Source: Panulirus ornatus (Eukaryota; Arthropoda; Malacostraca; Decapoda; Palinuridae). From it: DNA of 64,000 bases. The stretch spans positions 23,545,555 to 23,609,554 of the forward strand of contig NC_092241.1 in assembly GCF_036320965.1 (NCBI RefSeq). Reading direction: 5' to 3'. Under the pieces are notes generated by a model, which did no database searches, was not told the origin of the DNA, and was given only the letters and a program-made list of their open reading frames with translations. Positions 1 through 12,101 of this stretch are shown here, in pieces (within the stretch, counting starts at the first letter, position 1; each line of letters starts with the position of its first letter). A program made the translations under genes and the position numbers.

Positions 1-1469
1 TAATTCCCTTTCCTCTTTTCATCTCTTCCTTTGTTAATGTTTCCTTATTCTCTGATTATATTCATTTTTTTCAATTCAAGTATGCAGCTCACTGCTTTCT
101 CCACTTCCTCTCCTTCTAATCTATACACTTCGTTTCGTCTATATTTATATTTTTCTTTTGATCTTTCACCTTCAGGTCCGCATCACTATCAGAGCCAGGC
201 GGGAATATTGCACAAGTGCTGTGGGTTTAACGCATCAACAACACAAACTTTTCCTTTCAGCAACTTCCTTCAGTTTGACTTGCAGCTCAGAATTTGACTT
301 CGTCGGGAGTTTTCATCGTTAAATATCAATATGATCTCCTCTCCAGGATTTCCAGCACCGTTCCTCTTCTTCCTCCCTCCAGCGGGAGTGATATTTTTCA
401 TGTCGTATGTGAATATCTGCCACTTTCTCCCCACTTAGGCGAGGACGACAGAGCTGTAATCTGTATGCTTGTCGCGCAGGAAGCTCAAGCTTAACGAAAT
501 TTGTCATATCAACTTGTTAAGTTTCTCTTTTGATTAAAATCAAAGAAACTGCAAAAGATTTTGATGTGTGTATTGTGTGGTGGAAAGAGTTTAAGGATTT
601 CATGATAAGCTCTGAGTTGAGACTAACCTCCCTGCCGTAATAGCCGAAGGACAAGAGACCCTAGATATTCATGTTTTCATTGACTCAGATATGACCCGAC
701 CACAGAGGAGGCTAGAAGTGAGAAAGCAACGTAAGGAAGGAATGCAGAAAGAGAGGAGGATGAAGATCAGACCCATATAGCACACTCTTTCATAATCTTT
801 CGAAGTAGCATGTTGCAAGACATAGTAGTACATGTTGCAAGACAGTAGTACCAAAGTGTGCGTGCGTTTCTTTTTTTCAGAAAGAGGAATAACATGTTGT
901 GAAAGAAAGCAAATTGATTTAAAGGAATTCAAACAGCCCCATACTAGTGGATCCTTTCGAGGATGTTTGTGATAGCGAAAGAGATCAAAGACTCAGCTGG
1001 TGGGTCTCGCCTTACTGAACCATTACTTTTCATAAGTGAGTCGCTTGTGATTTTCAAGATGATCAAAGATACGGGACTTGAGGAAAGACCCAAAGACTTT
1101 GGAGAAGGTAGTAATGAAAAATACAGGGTTATGGTAGGGAGTGATAGAACAGCCATGTTTCTTCGGAGAGGATTGTCGTGATACATATGCCCAGCATGAA
1201 AGTAAAACAGCGAAAAGGACGAGCAGTCAAGGGTGCAGGATGGCGACATTTCTTGAAAATACGAGTAGGGAGAAGGTTCGAGCCATACGCCTTGCTAGTG
1301 TATAAAAAAGTGACATACATTTTTCCTGCCCAGCAAAAGCATATAGGAAAGGGAATAGGCTGTTGGTACAAAAAAGAGAAAGAAAAATTATCAAATCCAT
1401 TGCCTTTTGCCCAAAATCCATTAGAGACATTCATGGGAGACAAGACGCTACACCACTTTCATGAATGAA
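1..1469. other. Unique sequence, no gene recognised
   Basis: Only short, unrelated open frames (up to about 105 codons) occur on either strand. None shows a recognisable domain. AT-rich with scattered pyrimidine tracts; no repeat family seen. It ends where similarity to the RTE-like LINE begins near 1470. Confidence 0.5.
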
Positions 1470-2549
1470 GAAGAAAACAAATGGGAGTATTAATGAAAGG
1501 CGCTGTTGGGGAAGAGTTAATAGAGGAGAAGTGAGGCAGGAGATGAAATAAGTATTTTGAAGGACTGTTGAAGGCATTAGACGATGGGATGCCGGATGTG
1601 GGATCTGTGGCCCGTGGAGATATCTAAAGTGAGACACTCACGGTAAGTGGTTTAATGAAAAGAGAAGAGTTGATGAAAGTTTTGCTTAGGATAAGATCTG
1701 GCAAAGCAGCTAGAGTGGATGGGAATGCAGGAAAATTTCTCGAGAAACGGGTTACAGTGTTGTGGCTTGGACAGTTAGGATTTTGAATGAATGCAAGTCA
1801 AGGTTAGTTGCCGAAGCAATGGCGGAGTGACTGCATAAAAAAAAGGGGGACTAAGGTGAGTATTCATACTACAGTGGCATACGTGTGTTGAGTATTCCTG
1901 GGAAATTATATGGCAGGGTATTGGATGAGAGGGGTGAGGGTATGTACAGAGCATCAGATTGGGGAAGAGCAGTGTGGTTTCAGAAGTGGTAGAGGATGTG
2001 TGATTCAGGTCTTTACTTTGAAAAATATGTGTGAGAAATACTTATAAAAAAACAGATGGATATATAAGTAGCATTCTTGGATCTGAAGAAGGCACATGGT
2101 AGGGTTGATAGAAATGTTTTGTGGAAGGTTTTAAGAGTATATGGTGTGGGAGGTAAATTGCTAGAAGCAGTGAAAAGATTTCACCAAGGATGTAAGGCAT
2201 GTGTACGAGTAGGAAGAGAGGAGAGTAAAAGGTTCCTAGTGAATGTCGGTCTGCAGCAGATGTGTGTGATGTCCCCATGGTTTATTAATTTGTTTATGAA
2301 TGAGGTGGTTAGGGAGGTAAATGCAAGAGTTTTGGAGAGAGGGGCGAGTATGCAGTCTGTTGGGGATGAGAGGGCTTGGGAAGTGAGTCAATTGTTGTTA
2401 GATGATGCAGCTCTAGTGGCTGATTCGAGTGAGAAACTGCAGAAGTTGGTGAATGAGTTTGGGAAAGTGTGGGAAAGGAGAAAGTTGAGAGTAGATGTGA
2501 ATAAGAGTAAAATCATTAGGTTCAGTAGGGTTGAAGGACAAGTAAATTG
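1470..2549 (+). mobile_element. RTE-like LINE remnant, plus strand, old and broken
   Basis: From about 1470 the DNA follows the same order as better LINE copies in the window: the linker before the reverse transcriptase (RT), then the [15 protein letters not shown] and DLEKAYDRV blocks. Many stops and frameshifts interrupt it before 2076. A longer open stretch (2077-2549) keeps a GRVDRNVLWKVLRVYGVGG-like block and VNARVLERGASM, but the FADD catalytic box reads LLLDDAALV. It breaks off at the VEGQVNW block and is joined directly to the 3' end of an opposite-strand LINE. An inactive, highly diverged member of the family. Confidence 0.8.
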
Positions 2550-3416
2550 GTCTCCAGCTGTCATGTGTGATTCACCGAAACCAAAACTCTCTCTCCACTT
2601 CCAGGCCCAACAGATCTTTCCATGATGTTTCACATTCCCTGGTTAGGTCCATTGGCAGCACGTCGACCCCGGTATACCACATCGTTCCAATTCCCTCTAT
2701 TCCTTGCACGCCTCTCACCCTCCAGCGTGTTCAGGCTCCAATCGCCCATAATCTTTTTCACTCCATCTTTCGACCTCCAGTTTGGTCCCCCGCTTCTCCT
2801 TTTTCCCTCCACCTCTGACACATATATCCTTTTTGTCAACCTTTTCTCACTCATTCTCTCCATGTGACCAAACCATTTCAACACACCCTCATCTGCTCTC
2901 TCAAACGCACTCTTCTTATTAACACACATTTCTCTTACTTTTTCATTACTTGCTCGATCAAACCACCTCACACCGCATATTGTCTTCAGACATTTCATTT
3001 CCAACTCATCCACCTTCCTCCGTACAACCCCATGCATCGCAACAATATAATATTGACGGAACTACTATTCCTTCAAACCCTACCCTCTCTCTTTTTGCAA
3101 GGATTCTTCATCACTTCCAGAGCCTTCGCACCCCTCCCCACCTTATGACTCACTTCCACTTCCATGATTCCATTCACTGCTAAGTATACTCCCAGATATC
3201 AAAATCACTTCACCTCCTCCAATCTTTCTCCATTCAAACTCACATTCCAACTAACTTGTCCCTCATCCCTGCTGAATCTAATGACCTTGCTCATATTCGC
3301 ATTTAATCTCAACTTTCTCCTTTCACACACTTTTCTAAGCTCAGTCACAAACTTCTGCAGTTTCTCACTCAAATCAGCTACCAGAGCTGTATCATCGGCA
3401 AACAGCAACTGATTCG
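2550..3416 (-). mobile_element. RTE-like LINE 3' half, minus strand
   Basis: Read on the minus strand it runs from LFADDTALVADLSEKLQ (3408 downward) through a frame-broken middle into the C-terminal block RRKVDELEMKCLKTICGVRW and FGHMERMSEKRL (2630-3037). It then continues into the 3' UTR start at about 2550-2640. That C-terminal region is typical of RTE-clade LINEs, where it follows the RT fingers and palm. It lacks the distal 3' UTR, because the junction with the plus-strand LINE cuts it. The two remnants therefore meet tail to tail at about 2550. Confidence 0.82.
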
Positions 3417-4384
3417 GAAACCCATTAGGTTGAGCAGAGCACCACCACCAGCATGTCGTTCTACAGATTTCTCTGCTGCTGTGGGCACATCAGTGGATGA
3501 ATGTGGTTGTTTTTGCTGCCCACAGGGTGATGTGCACCTCTTCTCTAATGGACGTTTCATTAACACATGCGTCCTTCGCCTCAGGAAACACATTTGTATT
3601 TTACATATGCGGTTGCAAATTCGTCCAAATTAGTTCACTTAATTCAATTGGCCAGAAGCCCTGAGATTATGTTGTCGACAATGCAGGATATATTGGGACC
3701 TCACGTATATCTTAGTTGACTGGACAATAATGTCGTTCCCTGTTGCCTCTGCTGGTCTGTATAATTTGATGGCAGAGAGATGTAGCGAAATCATTTCTGA
3801 TGAGGCGTACGTCCACGTTTCTTCGAAAATGAGAAACGGATGGGAGGGAAATTCAGTTTAGCATAAATGAATAGCATCATATATTCCCAAAAAGAAATAG
3901 CAATTATATATATCTGCTTCATATAGAAGAACTCGATAGATTGTTGTCATTGTTCCCCTGGGAAAAAAGACACGATGTTTATTTAGTATTCAAGGATGCG
4001 CAAAAAAGATACACACCAGTATAAACACACAGAAAAACACTAACACAAACTTATAATTGGGACACTTGAGTGTAGAATCTCTTTCCTATAATGCACAAAT
4101 TGGAAATTACACACACACACATACATATAACAACACACTTTTATCATATATATATATTGGGATGCATACTTCCTTAAGAAAAAGTTATAACTATAAAAAC
4201 ATGAGAAAAAAATGACATCTCTCCTCTTCGCAATTCCTCGGTATTGCCGCGCAACACCTGGCAGAGGACCTCTTACCTGGCTGGGCCTTGTACCTGATAT
4301 ATCCTACAATATATGATTACGTATTCTGCCTCGTTCCTCGCCAGACTTTATGTACAGTACTCTAGCACTACCTACAAGGACCAG
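3417..4384. other. Unique sequence, no gene recognised
   Basis: No long open frame and no recognised domain. Contains short AC-rich and TA-rich runs at about 4090-4160. Low-complexity character rises toward 4600. Confidence 0.45.
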
Positions 4385-4465
4385 GAACTATCCTCTGACC
4401 ACTTCCTCATCCTGATAACACTCCATCTAACCCGCCCAATCAACAGGGATTACCGTAAACCTCGG
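4385..4465 (+). mobile_element. Possible Jockey-like LINE endonuclease remnant
   Basis: A 27-codon stretch translates to ELSSDHFLILITLHL followed by a basic linker. The SDH motif followed by a hydrophobic strand is the C-terminal motif of APE-type endonucleases, and this version resembles Jockey-type elements more than the RTE-like family dominating the window, which has GGMSDHYLVEAKV. Flanking sequence is too decayed to extend it. This is one short motif, so the assignment is tentative. Confidence 0.35.
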
Positions 4466-4605
4466 GTTGTTCCGTGAGAATTGGTCGTCCACAAAAAACA
4501 CATAACTTCAGCAGCAGCAGGCACTTCCTCACGTTATTTACTACATTATGCAGGAGTCAATATTCCTCCTACTAGGTTTAGTCTCTCTTTTTACTTTTTG
4601 AGTTC

Positions 4606-4606
<1 letters not shown>

Positions 4607-4697
<91 letters not shown>
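4607..4697. repeat. (TA)n microsatellite
   Basis: About 90 bp of almost pure TA with one interruption. It lies immediately 5' of an old minus-strand LINE remnant. Confidence 0.97.
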
Positions 4698-4699
<2 letters not shown>

Positions 4700-4717
4700 A
4701 TACATTTATGAGAGTGT

Positions 4718-5000
4718 GGTCAAATGAACTTGTACCCATGTCTTACACCCTTGATAAAAACTTTTTTGCCTTAAGGAGCTTTTCTCCTGCACATTATATT
4801 CTTAAGACCTTTGATAAGGCATCTCTATCAACCTTATAATATGCTTTCTCCAGATTCATAAATGCCTTATACAAATCAATCTGTTTCTATTTCTCAAACA
4901 CATGCTTTATAGCAAATACCTGATCCATACATCCTCTAACGTTTCCAAAATCACATTCCTCCTCCACAGTCTGATATTCTGTATGTATGTGCTTTCACTT
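4718..5000 (-). mobile_element. Diverged RTE-like LINE remnant, minus strand
   Basis: On the minus strand the sequence matches the RT block that other copies encode as GCVDQVFALKNVCEKYL, DLYVAFMDLEKAYDRVD and the following GCKACVRVG, but with indels and stops. No open frame survives. An older insertion than the other minus-strand copies nearby. Confidence 0.7.
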
Positions 5001-5040
5001 TCTCAATCTCCATCTGTTCCTGAGTTAAAATGGAAAACAG

Positions 5041-6694
<1,654 letters not shown>

Positions 6695-6712
<18 letters not shown>

Positions 6713-7450
6713 ATTAGCATATACAGAAAACCCACCAATTTATGCTCATATATCCATTATTACTCATCTCATCATGACAGAGTTAAATTATCATCATTTC
6801 AATCTATGTTCCTAAGGGCATTACGTATTTGCACTACAGAGCTTATTGATGATGAGTTTGAGAAGATATATTCTATTGGATCTGAGTTAAAGTACCCTAG
6901 ATCTTTCATTGATAAATCCCTTAAGTTAGCAAAGAAATCATTTTATAGAGTTGAGCCCAAACCTCCCATTAACACCAAGAATCTTTTAGTTCTCCCTTTT
7001 AATAATAATTTCACTTTGCTTCCCATGTTGCTTAAATCCTTTAATGTAAATGTTGCCTTTAGCAACAATAATACAATAAAGAATATCTTAATCAGGAATT
7101 CACCAGAAATTTCTCTTGGTTGCATCTATAAAGTTCCTTGTGGAAACTGTGATAAATTTTATGTTGGTCAGACTGGTAAGGATCTTTCTGTTAGACTTAA
7201 GCAACATAGATATAGTATAAGAACGGGACAGGAATCAAATGCCTTGTTTAATCATGTTAAAAACTATGATCATTGTATTGACTGGAGTAACGCCATCTCA
7301 GTTGTTAACTCTAACTCTATTACCAAGAGAAATATCATAGAATCTTCTATTATTAAATACACAAAGAATTATAATCTTAATATTAGTGATGGTCTGTACA
7401 AATTAGATAACTTTATTGTTGGTAAGATTTGTAAAATGATAAGTTTATGA
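6695..7450 (+). pseudogene. PLE C-terminal fragment with GIY-YIG endonuclease
   Basis: 251 codons. Residues 1-12 read from the junction of the palindrome and are not native. Next come YRKPTNLCSYIHYYSSHHDR, the linker, and a GIY-YIG domain with CIYKVPCGNCDKFYVGQTG and SVRLKQH. The RT is absent. The sequence ends with KICKMISL, the same C-terminus as the other copies. One of the best preserved nuclease domains in the window; function is assigned by family, activity unknown. Confidence 0.85.
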
Positions 7451-7662
7451 ACGCTCGTTGTATTTTTTGGACAATCACATGTTTACCAAATGGCGTCCTA
7501 GCTTCGTCTCTTCGATGTATATCAACTGACTGTTATATTCCTCTCTTGTGTCTCCCCTGATGATGTGATTATTACACGAAAGTGCACTTGGGAACTTTTC
7601 GTGTTTCATTTTCCCCGTGGACTCATAGGAATATCTTGATCACGCGCAAAATTGTGATCCTT

Positions 7663-7665
<3 letters not shown>
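6713..7665 (+). mobile_element. Penelope-like element, 5'-truncated, plus strand
   Basis: Mirror copy of the minus-strand PLE. It begins around 6715 with SIYRKPTN and runs through the GIY-YIG domain and about 210 bp of 3' UTR. It ends at the TA tract after a block reading GCGCAAAATTGTGATCC. The same block ends the PLE copies at 37.1 and 44.5 kb, so it is the true 3' terminus of this family. Confidence 0.9.

Positions 7666-7757
<92 letters not shown>
7666..7757. repeat. (TA)n microsatellite
   Basis: About 90 bp of TA between the PLE 3' end and the tail of a minus-strand LINE, so it touches the 3' ends of two different retroelement classes. Confidence 0.97.
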
Positions 7758-7759
<2 letters not shown>

Positions 7760-7784
7760 CATGTATATGTATACATATAAATAT

Positions 7785-9125
7785 ATTTTTTTTCTTTTTT
7801 TTCATTTTGCATTGTCGCTGTCTCCCGCGTTTGCGAGGTAGCGCAAGGAAACAGACGAAAGAAATGGCCTAACCCACCCCTATACACATATATATACATA
7901 CACGTGCACACACGCAAATATACATACCTACACAGCTTTCCATGCTTTACCCTAGACGCTTCACATGCCCTGATTCAATCCACTGACAGCACGTCAACCC
8001 CGGAATACAACATCGATCCAATTCACTCTATTAATTGCCCTCCCTTCACCCTCCTGCATGTTCAGGCCCCGATCACACAAAATCTTTTTCACTCCATCTT
8101 TCCACCTCCAATTTGGTCTCCCACTTCCACTCGTTCCTTCCACCTCCGACACATATATCCTCTTGATCAATCTTTCCTCACTCATTCTCTCCATGTGCCC
8201 AAACCATTTCAAAACACCCTCTTCTGCTCTCTCAACCACGCTCTTTTTATTTCCACACATCTCTCTTACCCTTACGTTACTTACTCGATCAAACCACCTC
8301 ACACCACACAATGTCCTCAAACATCTCATTTCCAGTACATCCACCCTCCTGCGCACAACTCTATCCATAGCCCACGCCTCGCAACCATACAAAATTGTTG
8401 GAACCACTATTCCTTCAAACATACCCATTTTTCCTTTCCGAGATAATGTTCTCGACTTCCACACATTCTTCAAAGCTCCCAGGATTTTCGCCCCTTCCCC
8501 CAACTTATGATCCACTTCCGCTTTCATGGTTCCATCCGCTGCCAGATCCACTCCCAGACATCTAAAACATTTTACTTCCTCCAGTTTCTCTCCATTCAAA
8601 CTTACCTCCCAATTGACTTGACCCTCAACCCTACTGTACCTAATAACCTTGCTCTTATTCACATTCACTCTTAACTTTCTTCTTTCACACACTTTACCAA
8701 ACTCAGTCAACAGCTTCTGCAGTTTCTCACATGAATCAGCCACCAGCGCTGTATCATCAGCGAACAACAACTGACTCACTTCCCAAGCTCTCTCATCCAC
8801 AACAGACTTCATACTTGCCCCTCTTTCCAAATCTCTTGCATTCACCTCCCTAACAGCCCCATCCATAAACAAATTAAACAAACATGGAGACATCACACTC
8901 CCCTGCCGCAAACCTACATTCACTGACAACCAATCACTTTCCTCTCTTCCTACACGTACACATGCCTTACATCCTCGATAAAAACTTTTCACTGCTTCTA
9001 ACAACTTGCCTCCCACACCATATATTCTTAATACCTTCCACAGAGCATCTCTATCAACTCTATCATATACCTTCTCCAGATCCATAAATGCTACATACAA
9101 ATCCATTTGCTTTTCTAAGTATTTA

Positions 9126-9126
<1 letters not shown>
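7785..9126 (-). mobile_element. RTE-like LINE, 5'-truncated, minus strand, short 3' UTR
   Basis: The 3' end (A-rich tail plus CGCTGTCTCCCGCGTTTGCGAG complement module) is at 7785-7870. The short-type 3' UTR extends to about 7990 and the RT frame to 9124. Truncation at the DLYVAFMDLEKVYDRVD block coincides with a TA tract at 9127. About 1.34 kb of a roughly 3.3-kb element. Confidence 0.92.
7994..9124 (-). pseudogene. LINE reverse transcriptase fragment (RTE-like)
   Basis: An open frame of about 375 LINE-derived codons without internal stops. It shows DLEKVYDRVDRDALWKVL (RT motif A region), GLRQGSVMSPCLFNLFMDG (motif B), LLFADDTALVADS (motif C, catalytic DD intact) and the C-terminal HMERMSEERL and GRPNWRWKDGVKK blocks. 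It ends at a TGA about 13 codons before the end seen in other copies. Endonuclease and N-terminal RT are missing, so it is a dead 5' truncation. The upstream methionine in the TA tract is not native. Confidence 0.88.
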
Positions 9127-9203
<77 letters not shown>

Positions 9204-9210
9204 TATATAT
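9127..9210. repeat. (TA)n microsatellite
   Basis: About 80 bp of TA at the truncated 5' end of the minus-strand LINE. Confidence 0.96.
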
Positions 9211-9960
9211 TTAGTTGACCAGCCGGTACAGAACCCTTCAGCATGATCGTGCGAGAGGGTTGGCTGGTAAAATGTGTACTTGGCTAAGGCTAAGAACCGA
9301 CACTGTCAAGATTAGGGCAATGAACGGGCCACCATACCTAAGAGCCTGGCCGTCTTGCTCAAGGATCTGATTATCGTCCGTACGGGATGAAGTTCGATAA
9401 TTTCTCACAGTGGTCTGAACACTCAACGGCGTCGGGGCGGTGGTGAGGATGGGCTGCAACTCCAGCAAGGACATGGTCACACCCATCGACAACGGTAACC
9501 TCCAGAATACCGATTTCGCGATACCAGTTTGCATCAGCCTTCACTCCTGCCTGCAATAGCATGCTTTCCGACATGTTTCATGAGCTCCTCTTCGCCAACG
9601 GAACTACCTTGGCCCACCAGTGATGCTACTACGTTTGTGAATCAAGAACCATTGCAACACAAACCTCGCCAGGTAGTAGAGTGTCCCGCAGTGTATCGAG
9701 ACAGACTTCCCCAGAACTTTTTTAAAGGGGAAGTAAGTGTTTATAGTTGTGTTACTGGAGTGGTAGTTTTCATGCATGGTGCTTTGACAAGAAAATAGTG
9801 AAATTGGAAAAAATGTAGCTTAGACATTGAAGCTTATTGATTACAGTGGTCAAATTGATGAGATCTACTATTGACGTTTGTGTAAATAAATTATACATTT
9901 CCTTTTTCCATAGCCAGAGGTTGAATCATTATGTGACAACCAATTTTTTCATTTCATTTC
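9211..9960. other. Unique island with candidate first exon
   Basis: A balanced-composition, non-repetitive stretch unlike the surrounding repeats. It contains a 51-nt imperfect hairpin at 9218-9268 and, on the plus strand, a methionine in good translation context at 9449. The rest gives only short open frames. No domain recognised. The most gene-like sequence in the first 20 kb, but there is no direct evidence of transcription. Confidence 0.4.
9449..9494 (+). CDS. Candidate first coding exon of a dually acylated protein
   Basis: The reading starts MGCNSSKDMVTPIDN. Gly2, Ser6 and Lys7 fit the N-myristoylation signal MGxxxS with a basic residue after it, and Cys3 is placed for palmitoylation; such proteins attach to the inner face of membranes. 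The ATG has A at -3 and G at +4. A GT at 9495-9496 in the context CG|GTAACC could be the splice donor. Read through instead, the frame stops after 36 codons. A possible acceptor (TTTCTCACAG) lies about 45 bases upstream. The family is not recognised and no second exon is identified. Inference from motif only. Confidence 0.3.
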
Positions 9961-10005
9961 AAGCTAGAAGTTTCAGTTTTCTAAATAGTTTCTTACATTT
10001 TTCAT

Positions 10006-10045
10006 ATGTATATATATGTATGTGTGTGTGTGTGTATATGTGCGT

Positions 10046-10144
<99 letters not shown>
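10006..10144. repeat. (GT)n and (TA)n compound microsatellite
   Basis: GT-rich for about 65 bp, then about 65 bp of TA, ending at the first base of the full-length LINE. Confidence 0.95.
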
Positions 10145-10312
10145 TTATCCCTGGGGATAGGGGTGAAAGAATACTTCCCACGCATTCCTAGCGTGTCGTA
10201 GAAAGCGACTAGAGGGGACGGGAGCGGGGGGCCAGAAATCCTCCCCTCCTTGTATTTTTTTAACTTTCTAAAATGGGAAACAGAAGAAGGAGTCACGCGG
10301 GGAGTGTTCATC
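10145..10312 (+). other. 5' UTR and ORF start of the LINE
   Basis: Matches the 5' ~165 bp of the short LINE derivatives, including the CGTGTCGTAGAAAGCGACTA block and the pyrimidine/T stretch. An ATG at 10273 opens a frame that reads through LRLGCLNVCGCN, the asparagine motif that begins APE-type endonucleases. That supports this block being the LINE's own 5' end. One TAG at 10378 interrupts it. Confidence 0.7.
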
Positions 10313-10389
10313 CTCCTCGAAGGCTCAGATTGGGGTGCCTAAATGTGTGTGGATGTAACCAATATGTGAAAAAAGGATAGATAGGTAGT

Positions 10390-11463
10390 ATGTTTGAGGA
10401 AAGGAACCTGGATGTTTTGGCTCTGAGTGAAACGAAGCTCAAGGGTAAAGGGGAAGAGTGGTTTGGGAATGTCTTGGGAGTAAAGTCAGGGGTTAGTGAG
10501 AAGACAAGAGCAAGGAAAGGAGTAGCAATACTCCTGAAACAGGAGTTGTGGGAGTATGTGATAGAATGTAAGAAAGTAAATTCTCGATTAATATGGGTAA
10601 AACTGAAAGTTGATGGAGAGAGATGGGTGATTATTGGTGCATATGCACCTGGGCATGAGAAGAAAGATCATGAGAGGCAAGTGTTTTGGGAGCAGCTGAA
10701 TAAGTGTGTTAGTGGTTTTGATGCACGAGACCGGGTTATAGTGATGGGTGATTTGAATGCAAAGGTGAGTAATGTGGCAGTTGAGGGAATAATTGGTATA
10801 CATGGGGTGTTCAGTGTTGTAAATGGAAATGGTGAAGAGCTTGTAGATCTATGTGCTGAAAAAGGACTGATGATTGGGAATACCTGGTTTAAAAAGCGAG
10901 ATATACATAAGTATACTTATGTAAGTAGGAGTGATGGCCAGAAAACGTTATTGGATTACGTGTTAATTGACAGGCGCGCGAAAGAGAGACTTTTGGATGT
11001 TAATGTGCTGAGAGGTGCAACTGGAGGGATGTCTGATCATTATCTTGTGGAGGCTAAGGTGAAGATTTGTATGGGTTTTCAGAAAAGGAGAGTGAATGTT
11101 GGGGTGAAGAGAGTGGTCAGAGTAAGTGAGCTTGGGAAGGAGACTTGTGTGAGGAAGTACCAGGAGAGACTGAGTACAGAATGGAAAAAGGTGAGAACAA
11201 TGGAAGTAAGGGGAGTCGGGGAGGAATGGGATGTATTTAGGGAATCAGTGATGGATTGCGCAAAAGATGCTTGTGGCATGAGAAGAGTGGGAGGTGGGTT
11301 GATTAGAAAGGGTAGTGAGTGGTGGGATGAAGAAGTAAGAGTATTAGTGAAAGAGAAGAGAGAGGCATTTGGACGATTTTTGCAGGGAAAAAATAAAATT
11401 GAGTGGGAGATGTATAAAAGAAAGAGACAGGAGGTCAAGAGAAAGGTGCAAGAGGTGAAATAA
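10390..11463 (+). pseudogene. LINE endonuclease domain (APE type) and linker
   Basis: 357 codons. It carries the APE endonuclease motifs in order: ALSETKL (catalytic Glu14), GAYAPG (83-88), VIVMGDLNA (GDLN 120-123), LLDYVLID (187-194) and GGMSDHYLV (SDH 215-217). This nuclease nicks target DNA for target-primed reverse transcription. After residue 230 comes a basic linker. The first in-frame Met here follows a TAG at 10378; the natural frame starts at 10273. It stops at 11461 where other copies have a lysine codon. Confidence 0.92.
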
Positions 11464-11520
11464 AGGACAAATGAGAGTTGGGGTGAGAGAGTATCATTAA
11501 ATTTTAGGGAGAATGAAAAG

Positions 11521-12071
11521 ATGTTCTGGAAGGAGGTAAATAAAGTGCGTAAGACAAGGGAGCAAATGGGAACTTCAGTGAAGGGCGCAAATGGGGAGGT
11601 GATAACAAGTAGTGGTGATGTGAGAAGGAGATGGAGTGAGTATTTTGAAGGTTTGTTGAATGTGTTTGATGATAGAGTGGCAGATATAGGGTGTTTTGGT
11701 CGAGGTGGTGTGCAAAGTGAGAGGGTTAGGGAAGATGATTTGGTAAACAGAGAAGAGGTAGTAAAAGCTTTGCGGAAGATGAAAGCCGGTAAGGCAGCAG
11801 GTTTGGATGGTATTGCAGTGGAATTTATTAAAAAAGGGGTGACTGTATTGTTGACTGGTTGGTAAGGTTATTTAATGTATGTATGACTCATGGTGAGGTG
11901 CCTGAGGATTGGCGGAATGCGTGCATAGTGCCACTGTACAAAGGCAAAGGGGATAAGAGTGAGTGCTCAAATTACAGAGGTATAAGTTTGTTGAGTATTC
12001 CTGGGAAATTATACGGGAGGATATTGATTGAGAGGGTGAAGGCATGTACAGAGCATCAGATTGGGGAATAG
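11521..12071 (+). pseudogene. LINE N-terminal RT region, frame-broken
   Basis: Two overlapping frames (11521-11865 and 11859-12071) together encode the block before the RT palm: [55 protein letters not shown] and NYRGISLLSIPGKLYGRIL. The frameshift is a lost G in the A/G run near 11837. The stop at 12069 replaces a GAA/GAG codon present in other copies. ACIVPLYKGKG and NYRGISLL are the usual RT motif 0-1 signatures of non-LTR elements. Confidence 0.88.
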
Positions 12072-12101
12072 TAGTGTGGTTTCAGAAGTGGTAGAGGATG
12101 T

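Noticed and set aside
2550..2640. Twin-priming inversion of a single LINE at 1470-3416
   Set aside because: The inverted part lies downstream of the 3' end rather than upstream, and the two halves differ in age, so two separate copies meeting tail to tail is simpler.
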